DNA from: Fulvia fulva
Taxonomy: Eukaryota > Ascomycota > Dothideomycetes > Mycosphaerellales > Mycosphaerellaceae
Length of the DNA: 64,000 bases
NCBI RefSeq assembly: GCF_020509005.1
Contig: NC_063015.1
Location: 5,566,501 to 5,630,500, forward strand
Reading direction: 5' to 3'
Shown here: in pieces, positions 1 to 10,568 of the stretch
Position numbering within the stretch: position 1 is the stretch's first letter
Layout: every line of letters starts with the position of its first letter
Notes under the pieces: generated by a model
What the model was told of the DNA's origin: nothing
The model's database searches: none
What the model saw: the letters and a program-made list of their open reading frames with translations, nothing else
Made by a program: the position numbers and the translations under genes

Positions 1-3000
1 TTCCTAGGAAAGCCTTATATAGCCGCACCCTATAGCCGACGAAGTAATCGACTTAATAGCAAGTAACGTAATCGCCCTTAATACCCCGAAGGACCTAGGC
101 ACCTAGAAGAGAGGGGGACTCTAAGGCACGATCGACCTCTCCTAGATCCTAGATAGCTACTACTATATAGTAACCTACTATAGGATCGAATATAAACTCG
201 AGGCGTCGTTAGACTATATACTAGTCAGGACCTCTATTACGATATAGATACAATATATACTAGCGGGAACCCCTAAGCTAAACTAGGGAATAGCCTACTA
301 GGCTAATATCTAGGTATACCTCGACGACTTCGAGAGGCTAGTCTAGATCGCGTAGTAGCGATATAATAGTAAAGACGAGATAGACGAGGCAGTCTAAGGG
401 TTAATAGACGAAATAAGAAAAGCGACCTTACTTCACGTTCCGCTTACCTAACTAACGATATAGTCTAAACTATACTAAGCGCCGGAGTACACTACGGTAG
501 TAAGAGAAGTAAGGAGAGCCCGCCGGGTATAGACTAGCAGCCATAGCGAGGAGGCCTAGAACGTATATAGGGAGGCATACTAATAGAAGAAAGCCACGAT
601 ACGGAGGGGGAAAGTAGTCGGCTAGAGAGCTATAGTAGAAGAAATCGCCGACAAGCTAGCGAGGATGTAGAAGCTAGCGAAATGGGCCCGATAGGACCCT
701 ATATAGGGCCCCTCCTTCTCTATCCTAGCGCTATAATCGCCTAGTAGCCCGGTTAGCGACCCCGAGGCTAAGGCGCGTCTACTAGCTAGTAAGTTCTTCC
801 CGCCCCTAGTCGAGGCTAATCTAAGCGACATAAACAGCTCGATTCCCCTAGCCCCTAGTATCGCGGTCTAATAGGATATGTCCAAGGGAGATGTTACCGC
901 TATACTTAGGAAGTTACCGGCGAAGAAAGCCCCGGAGCCGGATAGGATCCTAAACGAGCTACTAAAGAAGTGTAGAGATCAACTAGCCCTAGTAGTCGTC
1001 GCGATTTTTAACGCCTACCTATAGACCGGATACTACCTAATAGCATTTAAACAATCGAAGACAGTAGTCCTACGTAAGCCGTAAAAGGAAGACTATACGT
1101 AGGTGAAGCCGTACCGCCTAATTACGCTCCTTAACACTCTTAGGAAGGCACTTAAGAAGCTAGTTATAACGAGACTCTCCGAGGCGGTAGAGGAGTACTC
1201 CCTACTCCCGGACACCTAGATAGGTACGCGCCTATAGCGATCGACGCTATCCGCGATAGAACTTATTACCTCTTAGGTAAAGGCTATCTAGTATAGGAAT
1301 AGGAAAAAGGTGGCATCCCTACTGAGTCTAGACATATCGGGAGCCTTTAACTACGTGTTATACCCGCGGCTACTCTATATCTTAAGGTCGAAAGGACTCC
1401 CTAAGTAGCTTGTCAACTTCGTACGGTCCTACCTCTAAAACCGTAGTACGTCGATCCTAGTCGGTTAGTACAAAACCCTATTTTAAGTAGTCTATACTAG
1501 AATCCCGTAAGGCTTAACGCTAGTACCTATCCTATTCCTCTTCTTTATAGCGACGCTACTCCTAGCCCTAGAATCCTAGAACACCGCTACGAGCGGCTTC
1601 GTAGACGACACGAACATCCTAGCGTAGTCTTCCTCGACTAAGGAGAACTATAGGCTACTAGAAGCGAAGCATAAGATCTACGAGGACTAGGCTAGGAGGT
1701 ATAGGGCTCGGTTTGCCCTAGAAAAATATAACCTAATACACTTTACGCGCCGGCCACGGTTCTATAACATATATACTTCTATCTAAATATAGGGGCATAC
1801 GACTAACCCGGCAAATCAGCTTAGGATCCTCGGACTATAGGTGGACCCGGCGCTACGGTAGAGGAAGTACGTATAGGCAATATTACGGAAAGCTAAACAG
1901 AATATAGCATTATACTAGAGGCTTACTACGTCTATATAGGGGGCGGACTTTCGGTAGTCACGACTTCTATACACGGCTATTATACGGCTAGTCCTCACCT
2001 ATAGTAGCTAAGTGTAGTCCTTAGGCGAGAGGGCCGGCCTATTAAAGGGACTCGTCGCGCCGTTAGCGAAGATCTAAAACTAATGCCTAAGGAAGGTCAC
2101 CGGGGTATATAAGTCGACACTAATAAGGATGCTTAAGCACGAGACCGCTATTCCGCCGATCGACCTATAAATCTAGGGACTACGGCCCTCCTACTTAGGC
2201 AAGTCGGCACAGTACCTAGTATAGAAGGTCATCGCTAGTACAGTCGTAAGGGCCCGCGAATCAGTACTAGCGTATAAGGGCATTTGACCCGGAAACGAGC
2301 CGAACTACCGGGTAAGGGACGAATAGCTAGTAATATAATAGGAGGGTAAGAAAACGTTTATAGAGTAACTATGGAAAGAGAGGTGGAACAACTAGGTTGT
2401 AGGGCATAGTAGACGCCCTTAGCCAGCGGGATAACCTAAGGAATAGTTAGCTACGAAATCCGCGGTCAAGCACCCCCCGAAGCTTATCTACTACTACCTT
2501 ACGAGGGCATAGAGTAGCATAGCAACCCAACTGCGAAGCGAACACATCGGCCTCTAGGGGTACCTATTATAGAGGAAGGTTCCAGAATACACGAATACTA
2601 GCTGCCCCTACGGCTATTACTCCTAGAATGTACGGCACGCACTCCTCGTCTATCCGAGGTGGTCGCTAGGAAGGGTGGAGTGGATGACAAAGGCGAGGAA
2701 CCGGACGATTAGGGCACTTCTTAACAACGTTGAGGGCCTACGGCGCATTACGAACTAGATACTAGAGAAGGGCTGGCTGGAAAAGTATCGCCTAGTAGGA
2801 GCAGTGCAGGAAGAGAGGACACGACGCAGCGCGACGAGACCGGCTGGGAGCGGGGGCTAACGGGGTAGTAACATAGACTACGCACGTTCAGAGGGAAAGC
2901 TAATCTAGACAAGGAGAGGTCGGGGGGCGGGAAGGGTTTTCACCTATTCGGGTTTCCCTTTGTACATAACAATAGATATATACCTGCATAGGCCGAAAAG

Positions 3001-3046
3001 GGTCCTAGAACAGGGGAATGACAAATCTATCTATCTATCTATCTAT
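1..3046 (+). mobile_element. LINE-A non-LTR retrotransposon, 3' part, heavily RIP-mutated
   Basis: This is the distal part of a Tad1-like LINE whose 5' end lies outside the window. It is colinear with the inverse of the copy at 37829-42815 and holds the end of the endonuclease, the reverse transcriptase, the C-terminal zinc finger and the 3' UTR. The reading frame is destroyed by dozens of TAG codons. Compared with the better-preserved copy, most Trp (TGG) and Gln (CAG) codons have become TAG, CAC has become TAC and GCA has become GTA. These are CpA-to-TpA changes on one strand or the other, the RIP signature. The RT active-site region (GFVDDTN) is still readable near 1590-1620. The element ends in a (TCTA)n tail at about 3024-3046. 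No functional product is possible. Confidence 0.93.
3024..3046 (+). repeat. (TCTA)n tail of LINE-A
   Basis: A short TCTA microsatellite closes the 3' end of the element. The same tail, as TAGA on the plus strand, ends the LINE-A copies at 7195 and 37829, so it belongs to the element and marks its 3' terminus. Confidence 0.9.
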
Positions 3047-3282
3047 TTCACCGGTTCTATCGGTAAGGCGCCGAAGACAGACAAAGAACTCGGTCCTATC
3101 CAATGCACATGATGGCGAGCTCAATGCTTATCCGTATCCGGCGTTGTGATTACAGGACAAAGACTAAGTCCCTAAGCTTCGCAACACGGCAGCGAACTGC
3201 TATTTCCCTACAGAGACGTCACCGGGAGCACTTCGCCGGCCGATCGTGTATTTTGCATCTCACTCCACGCTCGAAAGGCAAC

Positions 3283-5317
3283 ATGGCGGGTTCCAGCTCG
3301 GAAGAGGCGTTCCTCGACTTCTGCGAGCGCATTTCGATCGAAGACGGCTTCTTTACCAAGCGTGAGTAGTCTTCAGGTATGAACTCTTTCAGAGTGGCGC
3401 ATGTTCTAACGTTGGCAGTCAAGCGCCGTAGCACAGCAAAGAAAGAATGGAGGGCCATGGATTCAAGCACGAGAAGTGCAGTAACGGCACTCTCAAAAGC
3501 AATCTCCGCAAGCGACCAGACGGCACGAGAAGCCAAAAGCACGATCGAGTCCTGCTATGAAACGATCGAGCGACTCCCCAAGCGGTCTCGAATCAGACGG
3601 TTGCGTTGGCTCGACACGGTCGAGAGCTGCGCTCTGCACAGCATCGCACGAGGCGAAAATGCCACACAAGCAGCGGACAGCGTCATCGATATGCTCAGGC
3701 TCTGGAAGACAGACTCAATGTTCCTACACTTGCTTTACGTATGGAGAGAAAAGGTGGATACGTTTCTTGATGAGCAGAAACGATCGCTCAAGTTGCTTCA
3801 GAAAGAACTCCACGGCTTGAAGCGGCGGACACCCGGGAGGAAGATCATACGCTACGCTACGAGAGACGACATGGAAGCGTTGTCGCAAAAACGAGTCGAT
3901 CGACCACCCATAATGGAAAGACCTCCACCAAAGCAGCGATCTACTACAGCTACAAGCTGGCACTGCCGAGACCTAGGCACTGCATTCGGCGCGATCAACA
4001 AGGGTGTGCACATTTCTGTGGGAGTTGATGGCAATGGTGTGATCGTGGACAGAACAGTGCGCAAGACTGTCTTAATGGAGAATAGCTGGGACTGGTGTGG
4101 CAACTTGCCAAGGGAGTTCGTGACACAGGTTGTTTTGAGCGGCCTTGCCAATGCGAAGTTCGTGCTTGGGGTAGAGGAGTGGGCAGAAGCTCGCGACAAC
4201 AACTTCTACCACTTGTATCTCGAGTGAGTACTGGATCTACACGATGTGCAAGCCTGGACGCTAACGACCAGCAGGTTCGCGCCGCATGGCGATCTTTTCC
4301 AGCTTGCTGCCAATCACCGTCAGGCCGATCGATGGGTACCTGAAGAGTTCCTTTGGCTCCTGTTTCAAGCATTGATAGAGAGTGCTTTGCTTATGAAGCA
4401 CGGTATCGGCTACAGGAAGCAAGGAAACCAACCAGCCTGGCAGGAGATGATCCATCGAGACCTAAAACCAGAGAACATCTTTCTGGCACTACCGACGAAG
4501 GGACACTTCCAGATGTATCCAAGGCCGAAGTATGCCGGATTCTCTTCAATCTTGACACGGTCCAAAGCTGATGATCTGTAGAATAGCCGATTTCGGCGGT
4601 GCCATCTTTACCACCAAGAAAGACCCGCTCAACCCCGACTTCTATGCGACGTTCGGGACCCCAGGGCTCTGTGCACCCGAGCAGTACTGGTATATCGACC
4701 CAGTCACTGAGAAGCCGGTGGATCGCTTCCAAGTTCTCTCGCCATGCAACGGTACGTTATTAAGTCTGCAATATAGAAATCGAGTCACTGACTCTTAGCC
4801 AGTCTGGGGCATAGGGGCAGTCATGTACAACCTGATGACTTTGGGCGGCTTGAATGCAACAACTCAACCACCCTACGCGATCTCTCGATATCCCGACAGT
4901 CCAATGGCTGGAACCGGAAGGCACATCAACCAGCCAGCCAGACACTTCGAAGCCATGGACATCGACGGCCAACCTGATATCGGCTACGAAACGCCAGACG
5001 AAGACCGCCCCAGGGACGACGAGTCCTTCTATGGGGAGGCTTTCAGGTACACGCTCAGATCTTCGGTGAAACAGCGGTACAGTGCTGAGCTCTGCGACAT
5101 GGTGAATCGATGCATGAATTTCCATCCCGACTCTCGACCGCTGATTTCAGACCTCAAGAATTGGGTGGATGATCAGTTCTGGAAGAGGTCAAGGCTTAAG
5201 GATCTGAATAATGGTCGGAAGACTGTTGGGAAAGCGCCCGGGCCTGCTTTGTATGAGCCGGAAAAGGAGGAGTATAAGCTTGGTATGCATTGGCAGACGT
5301 TGCGGGTCATCAACTAG
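3283..5317 (+). CDS. Divergent Ser/Thr protein kinase, five exons
   Basis: I read five exons: 3283-3361, 3419-4223, 4275-4529, 4582-4751 and 4803-5317. All four introns are 51-57 nt with GT...AG ends and CTAAC or CTGAC-like branch points. The spliced frame is open for 607 codons. Residues about 1-200 are basic and helical with no recognised domain. The kinase domain follows: a hinge-like LEFAPHGDL created by the exon 2/3 junction, the catalytic loop HRDLKPEN in exon 3, IADFGGA created by the exon 3/4 junction, and APE within GTPGLCAPEQ in exon 4. The glycine loop and the beta-3 lysine are not obvious, so ATP binding may be unusual. Exon 4 encodes the activation segment, and exon 5 the rest of the C-lobe. 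It should phosphorylate Ser/Thr if active; the substrate is unknown. The ATG at 3283 sits in a good context (AACATGG). Confidence 0.85.
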
Positions 5318-5744
5318 CAGGGAACGGTATATATGTCGTCGCATCTAACTAAGCATTGAGGTGCTTCACCTTACAGTTTTCATCTTGTATCGTGATTCCT
5401 ACCGAAGCACTCGCGTCTAACGGACTCTGATGATGCCACGATTTAGGAGAGTGGTTAACGTTCGAACATTTGAGCGGCCATCGATGCTACTGTTGCTCAG
5501 CATATCGATCGGAGACGGCCATAGCGACGAAAAACAACAAACTTGCACAATAGGAGCTCATAGCCGAAAAGGGCGATACCAACGCTGTCTGCCAAGTGCC
5601 TTTTCTCTTTGTGGACTACAAAGAGCTGTGAGTGGCAGCAATCATTCTTTTTTCGGTATAATGCTCAACGTTTAAGCTTTTGGCACTAGCACTCCGCACT
5701 CCTGTTCAACTGTACTCCATCTAGCATACCTCATCATTGTCATG
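5318..5744. other. Gene-free spacer after the kinase gene
   Basis: This holds the 3' flank of the kinase gene and the LINE-B insertion site. The only open frame (5430-5675) has no recognisable features. I see no gene. Confidence 0.6.
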
Positions 5745-5757
5745 TATATACTCAGAA
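5745..5757. repeat. 13-bp target-site duplication, left copy (LINE-B)
   Basis: TATATACTCAGAA is found here and again at 8926-8938, exactly flanking the 5'-truncated LINE-B copy. This is the footprint of target-primed reverse transcription. Confidence 0.9.
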
Positions 5758-7179
5758 TATGCGGGACTGGAAGTAGGAACAGAAGCAGAACAAGAAGCCG
5801 AGCTCGACAAAGAAGCCGAACGGATAACGACAGTCGTGTGGGAGGCAGCTCGTCAGCACACACCCTACATTCGACCTTCTCAAAGACAGAAGCCATTCTG
5901 GACCCCGGCGTGCGCGGAAAGGGTAAAGGAGGCGAGGAGGGCTAGACGAGAGTGGACGAAGGAGCACACACAAGCAACATGGGACGCATACCAAAGGGCT
6001 AGCCAAGCTAAGAAAGCCCAGATACGTCGGGACAAACAGCTGGACTGGAGAACGACGGTAGGGCTCGTAATGGAGAATCCTGACCAGATGTGGCGACTAG
6101 CGAGGTGGGCGAGAGCTGGAGGGACAGAGAAGACGCCTCACTTCCCGCCTATAGTCGACACAACGGGAGCGCCAAGGTTAACGCCGGAGGCAAAAGCGAA
6201 AGCGTTTGCGGACTACTTCTTCTCAACACAAGTCGACGCGGACCTAACGGACATAGCAGGCACGTCGTACCCGGAACCACTAGACATGCACTGGACAGTC
6301 TAGCCAGGCGAGGTTAAGGCCGTAATAGGCCAGCTTAGGGGAAGAAAGGCCCCAGGGCCCGACAAAATCCCAAACCTCCTACTAAAGGAATGTAAAGAGG
6401 AAATCGCCCCGAGCCTAGCTAAGCTCTTTACTGCTTGTCTACGGAAAGGCTACCATCCGAAGCCGTACAGAGACTCCCTAACAGTAGTTATCCGGAAGCC
6501 ATAGAAGGAAGACTATAACAGGCTCAAGTTATATAGACCGATTTCGCTCCTAAACACAGTAGGGAAGATCCTAGAGAAGATAGTAGCCCAGAGACTTACA
6601 AAACTGGTCGAGGAGAAGAACATCCTCCCGGAGACACAGATAGGAGGGAGAAGCAACCGCTCAACCCTTACGGTAATAGAACTGATAGCCGAATAGATCC
6701 AAACCCTCTAGCACTATAGACGGAACAGAACAGCATCGCTGCTATCCCTAGACATCTCCGGAGCATTCGACAACGTCTCCCACGAAAGAGTACTCCATAT
6801 ACTCCGATAGAAGGGAGTCCCCGTATGGGCCACGAAATTCATACACTCCTTCCTTAAAGAGAGGACTACGAGAATAGTCCTCGGGAGGTATAAATCTGAT
6901 AGGGTACACGTGGAGACCGGAATCCCCTAAGGATCTACGCTATCCCCGATCATGTTCCTAATCTTTATGGCCGACCTCATCCCCTTACTTACGTCCCCTT
7001 AGACTTCGGCGTTAGGCTTCGTAGACGACACAAACATCCTAGCCTAGTCCGCGACAACGGAGGAAAACTGTAGACTACTTACGGAGAGACACAGAGCATA
7101 CGAGGACTGGGCTAGACGCCACGGCGCCCTTTTTGCCCTAGAGAAATACTAGCTGATCCACTTTAGTAAAGCGAGGACC

Positions 7180-7194
7180 TACCACAATATATAG
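7180..7194. repeat. 15-bp target-site duplication, left copy (nested LINE-A)
   Basis: TACCACAATATATAG is repeated perfectly at 7591-7605. Removing one copy plus 7195-7590 rejoins the LINE-B reading frame region. Confidence 0.92.
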
Positions 7195-7590
7195 ATAGAT
7201 AGATAGATTTGTCATTCCCCTGTTCTAGGACCCTATCCGGCCTATGCAGGTATATATCTATTGTTATGTACAAAGGGAAACCCGAATAGGTGAAAACCCT
7301 TCCCGCCGCCGACTACTCCTTGTCTAGTTTAGCTTTCCCTCTGAACGTACGTAGTCCATGTCACTACCCCGTTAGCCCCCGCTCCCAGCCGGTCTCGTCG
7401 CGCTGCGTCGTGTCCTCTCTTCCTGCACTGCTCCTACTAGGCGGTACTGTTCTAGCCAGCCCATCTCTAGTATCCAGTTCGTAATGCGCCGTAGGTCCTC
7501 AGCGTTGTTAAGAAGTGCCCCAATCGTCCGGTTCCTCGCCTTTGCCATCCACTCCCCCCTTCCTAGCGACCACCTCGGACAGACGAGGAG
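7195..7590 (-). mobile_element. LINE-A 3' fragment nested in LINE-B
   Basis: A 396-bp, strongly 5'-truncated LINE-A copy in reverse orientation. The plus strand starts with the TAGA tail, passes the 3' UTR (GGGAAACCCGAATAGG) and ends within the ORF2 C-terminus (LLVCPRWSLGRGEW read on minus, stop TAA at 7376-7378). It is flanked by a perfect 15-bp duplication. It is close to the matching part of the 37829-42815 copy, but here CCC and CAG codons are better kept. Confidence 0.93.
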
Positions 7591-7605
7591 TACCACAATA
7601 TATAG
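7591..7605. repeat. 15-bp target-site duplication, right copy (nested LINE-A)
   Basis: Second copy of TACCACAATATATAG, immediately after the truncated 5' end of the nested LINE-A fragment. Confidence 0.92.
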
Positions 7606-8925
7606 GCAACTATAACAATCTAGGGATGCGAGACGAAGCCCTCCCCGAACTCCGAGTACTAGGAATCTGGCTAGACCCGAAGCTAAGCTAGAACCTATAG
7701 ATCAAGAAGGCCCAGAACAGAGCACAAGTAAACGAGGCATCAATAACACGTCTTACTAAGTCAACGTAGGGGGCGACCTGCGACAAAGCAAGAATAATGT
7801 ACAAAGCAATCGTTCGACCAGCGATGCTTTACGGGGCATAAATCTAGGGCACGGGGGGAGTCGACAAGCCAGTACCGCGACGGATCGAACAGCCTCTTAA
7901 TCGAACCCAAGCAGGCAACTTAAGAAGAATTCTCGGAGCGTATAAGACTACACCGACGAGAGTAGCCGAGATAGAGACCGGAACACCACCTATCCGTTAC
8001 TATATCTAAGGGATGAGGATCTAATACGCGGCGAAGACGATAGGGTACCTAGTATAGTAAACTATCTACGATAAGACAGCACGAATCGTATAGAGATACA
8101 GCCGGCCATATATAGGACCGTACGTAAGGAGTAGTCAGAAGCGGGACGACTTACGGGTTTTTAGGAAAATACAAGGAACGCCGGAGTGGCTAGCGAGGGA
8201 GGAGGAGGGACGAAGAACCCGGGAAAGGAAGGGGAACAAGGGAAAGTCCTAGAGCCTCGTAGAGCAGGTAGCCGGCTGCCTGTAGGAACAGGAATGGAAC
8301 AGCAACCCGCTAGCGAGAACAGGCCCCCTAGCCCTACGAACCTTCCAGAGACACAACTACCTCCTATACCGCGACCTTACAAGGGCAGAAGCAAGCGTAA
8401 CAATCCAAATCCGGTCCGAACATATCGGGCTTCGGGCTTACTTATACAGGAGGAACGTTCCAGACATAGACAACCTAGCGTGCGAGTGTAGCTACCCGTC
8501 GCAGAACCCGGAACACATGGTCGTACGGTGCCTACAGTAGGTAGAAGGGCGGAGCATATAGAGAGCGAGAGCAGCTAGACGCGACTACCAGTCGATCGTT
8601 ACGAACAAGTGCGACGTACAGAGGATAGCACGTTGGGTCCTAAGACAAGGATACCTCACCTAGTTTAAACTAGCCAACGAGACGGAGGAGTGGATAGAGA
8701 AGAGGAGGGAGACCAAGGGGATGCAGACAAGGTAGTCATCAGGGCAGGCCCATGACACTAGTGTACCCTCTATAAGGAAAGCGGGAAGGCAAACAACGGA
8801 CAACAGTAGCATAGGAGAGGAGAGGGGTTTTCACCGCGAGCGGTTTCCCCTTCGAAAGACAGAAGTACGTAGAACAGCTGCATGGGCCAGGAGGCACCAC
8901 AACAGCTTAATGAATAATATATATA

Positions 8926-8938
8926 TATATACTCAGAA
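8926..8938. repeat. 13-bp target-site duplication, right copy (LINE-B)
   Basis: TATATACTCAGAA directly follows the AT-rich tail of LINE-B and matches 5745-5757. The exact left edge is blurred by the (TA)n tail. Confidence 0.85.
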
Positions 8939-9291
8939 CTGCTCCTCGGCCTGCGCTAAGCACACTGATATTGTGCCCCATCCCAGTCGACTCATGTAAT
9001 GTACGCCAGCCGGACGCCCCAGTAAGTGAATGACCGGAGTCTCAGGTCACCAACTACTAGTTAACTCCAGTCAAGTGATGCAGCACGAGAAATGAACGAG
9101 GGATGGGTCCGTACCCACCTGGGACCAACTTGTTGGTCAAAAACCCCAAGGCGCTCCCTGATCTTTCTGCTCTCTATCTATTCACATCGTCAGCAGGAAG
9201 AACGTCGCAATTATCACACGCCAGCACAACTCGATCCCCCGTACCCCAAAAAGTCTACCAACCCTGCTCTCAGCCAGTCCTTGTTGTCGCT
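8939..9291. other. Spacer upstream of the RING pseudogene
   Basis: No gene is supported. An open frame continuing upstream of 9292 in the RING gene's frame is probably 5' leader. Confidence 0.5.
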
Positions 9292-10029
9292 ATGGACTTC
9301 TCGCACCAGTCTCCGCTGCCTCGAGCGTAGTTTCCGGACGACTTGATCAGTATCGTCACACACGGGGGCGCGACTGGATGGTATGACTTCGCAGTCCAGC
9401 ATAGCGAGACCAGCGAGGTGGCAGTGCGAGACTCAGACGGCAGCGTGGTCGACTGTCCGATCTGCTGGGACAAGCTCGACCCTACTACGACTACTTACCC
9501 TCTGGGCGGAGACTGGGATCCCGAATAAGACCATCTGGTGATCGAGAACAAGCTCTACCCACACGCGTTCCACGTTGACTGCTTCCTCAATCACATCCAG
9601 GCCGATACGAGATGTCCGAAGTGTCAACTCCAGTTCATTAACACCGAGGACGACATCCGTAAAGCCGAGGACATTGCCATCATGCTTAATGCCATAGCAA
9701 ACGGCGCGTACGACTCTGCTACGGGTGTGACTGAGCTACCTGTCACGATCAACGCCGGAGCGCTCGGAACGTGTGTCTTGGTTGTAGCGCACTAGCTCCG
9801 TATCGAAGGATTGACAGGCACACCACCAGATAACGAGATTGCCTACGCTCCAATCGGTGTCGCCGACCACTTTGTTCGTCGCTTGATTGTCGAGTGTCTC
9901 CTACAAGCTATCAAGAAGCTGGACGGGAAGAAGAACAGACTGCTCTGCCTGATGGAGGTCCTTCTTAGCAGGGCAGCTACAAACTTACACGAGAAGCACC
10001 CGAATGTTGTGTACACGCATGCGATGTAG
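9292..10029 (+). pseudogene. RING-finger protein gene broken by in-frame stops
   Basis: One frame runs from ATG 9292 to the TAG at 10027-10029 but is interrupted at 9328-9330 (TAG), 9526-9528 (TAA) and 9793-9795 (TAG). Between the stops it reads as a RING-type zinc finger: CPIC, then a H-AF-H-VDC segment, then CPKC. An intact RING of this type would have Cys-Gly-His-x-Phe-His; here the third metal ligand is replaced in YPHAFH. A TGC-to-TAC change would explain this. All three stops are one C-to-T step from CAG/CAA, so light RIP spilling over from the neighbouring LINE-B is a plausible cause. When intact it was probably an E3 ubiquitin ligase. A multi-intron gene that skips all stops is less likely, because no good GT...AG pairs surround them. 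Confidence 0.7.
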
Positions 10030-10568
10030 CGTCTTGCAAGCGACGTTGCTCAACTAAGCATCGTCTGCTACACCCATCGACATGAGCTGTGGTCGCGAGA
10101 TTGAAGGTCAGTCTGGTGCTATACCTTACCTCACAGTGATACTGACCTTCCATCCGGACACGAACGTGGCCCATGCTGCCGGATGATCGGCCAACTCGAA
10201 ATTTGGATGAAGTCATGAGAATGTGGACAGATTGCTGGATTGACGAGATGCTGGGGTCGAAACGTGCAGTAAGTGGGGTCCGCGAGAGACCACGCTGTGA
10301 CTCACTGCACTTCTAGCGCACATGCAACCCTCTTGGCGGGTTTAATCCCACGACGTCCCGCTTACAATTCTTCATACTTGATGTTCCTATACAACATCGA
10401 CTTGCATCCTTTCATCACACAACACCGTCGCATTACACCGTCGCACAATTCCGTCGCACAACACCATCTCACAGCACAACCGCACCTACCTCCTTCACTC
10501 TCATCATGTCGACAGTACAGTAAGTCTAACGACAACAACTCTTCCGACACGCACCACCACTCGCTCGT
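10030..10568. other. Intergenic region and 5' leader with short direct repeats
   Basis: No gene is supported. Near 10426-10475 there are imperfect repeats of the form (A)CACCGTCGCA, in what is probably the 5' leader of the gene at 10569. The CT-rich, A-poor composition just before 10569 is typical of fungal leaders. Confidence 0.5.

Larger units (their letters stand above)
5758..8925 (+). mobile_element. LINE-B non-LTR retrotransposon, 5'-truncated, RIP-mutated
   Basis: This is a Tad1-like LINE truncated at the 5' end and bounded by a perfect 13-bp duplication. It retains the linker upstream of RT (open from 5758 to the TAG at 6301-6303) and the RT domain up to about 7180, with RKAPGPDKIPN, LSLDISGAFDNVSHE and FVDDTN readable through TAG stops. 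After the nested insertion come the thumb/C-terminal region from 7606 and a terminal zinc finger C-x-C-x8-H-x4-C near 8480-8520. The 3' UTR has a TTTTCACC...GGTTTCCCC motif near 8828-8850 and a TA-rich tail. Point mutations are mainly CAG/TGG to TAG. It is milder than the copy at 1-3046, and long stretches still read as protein. Confidence 0.92.
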
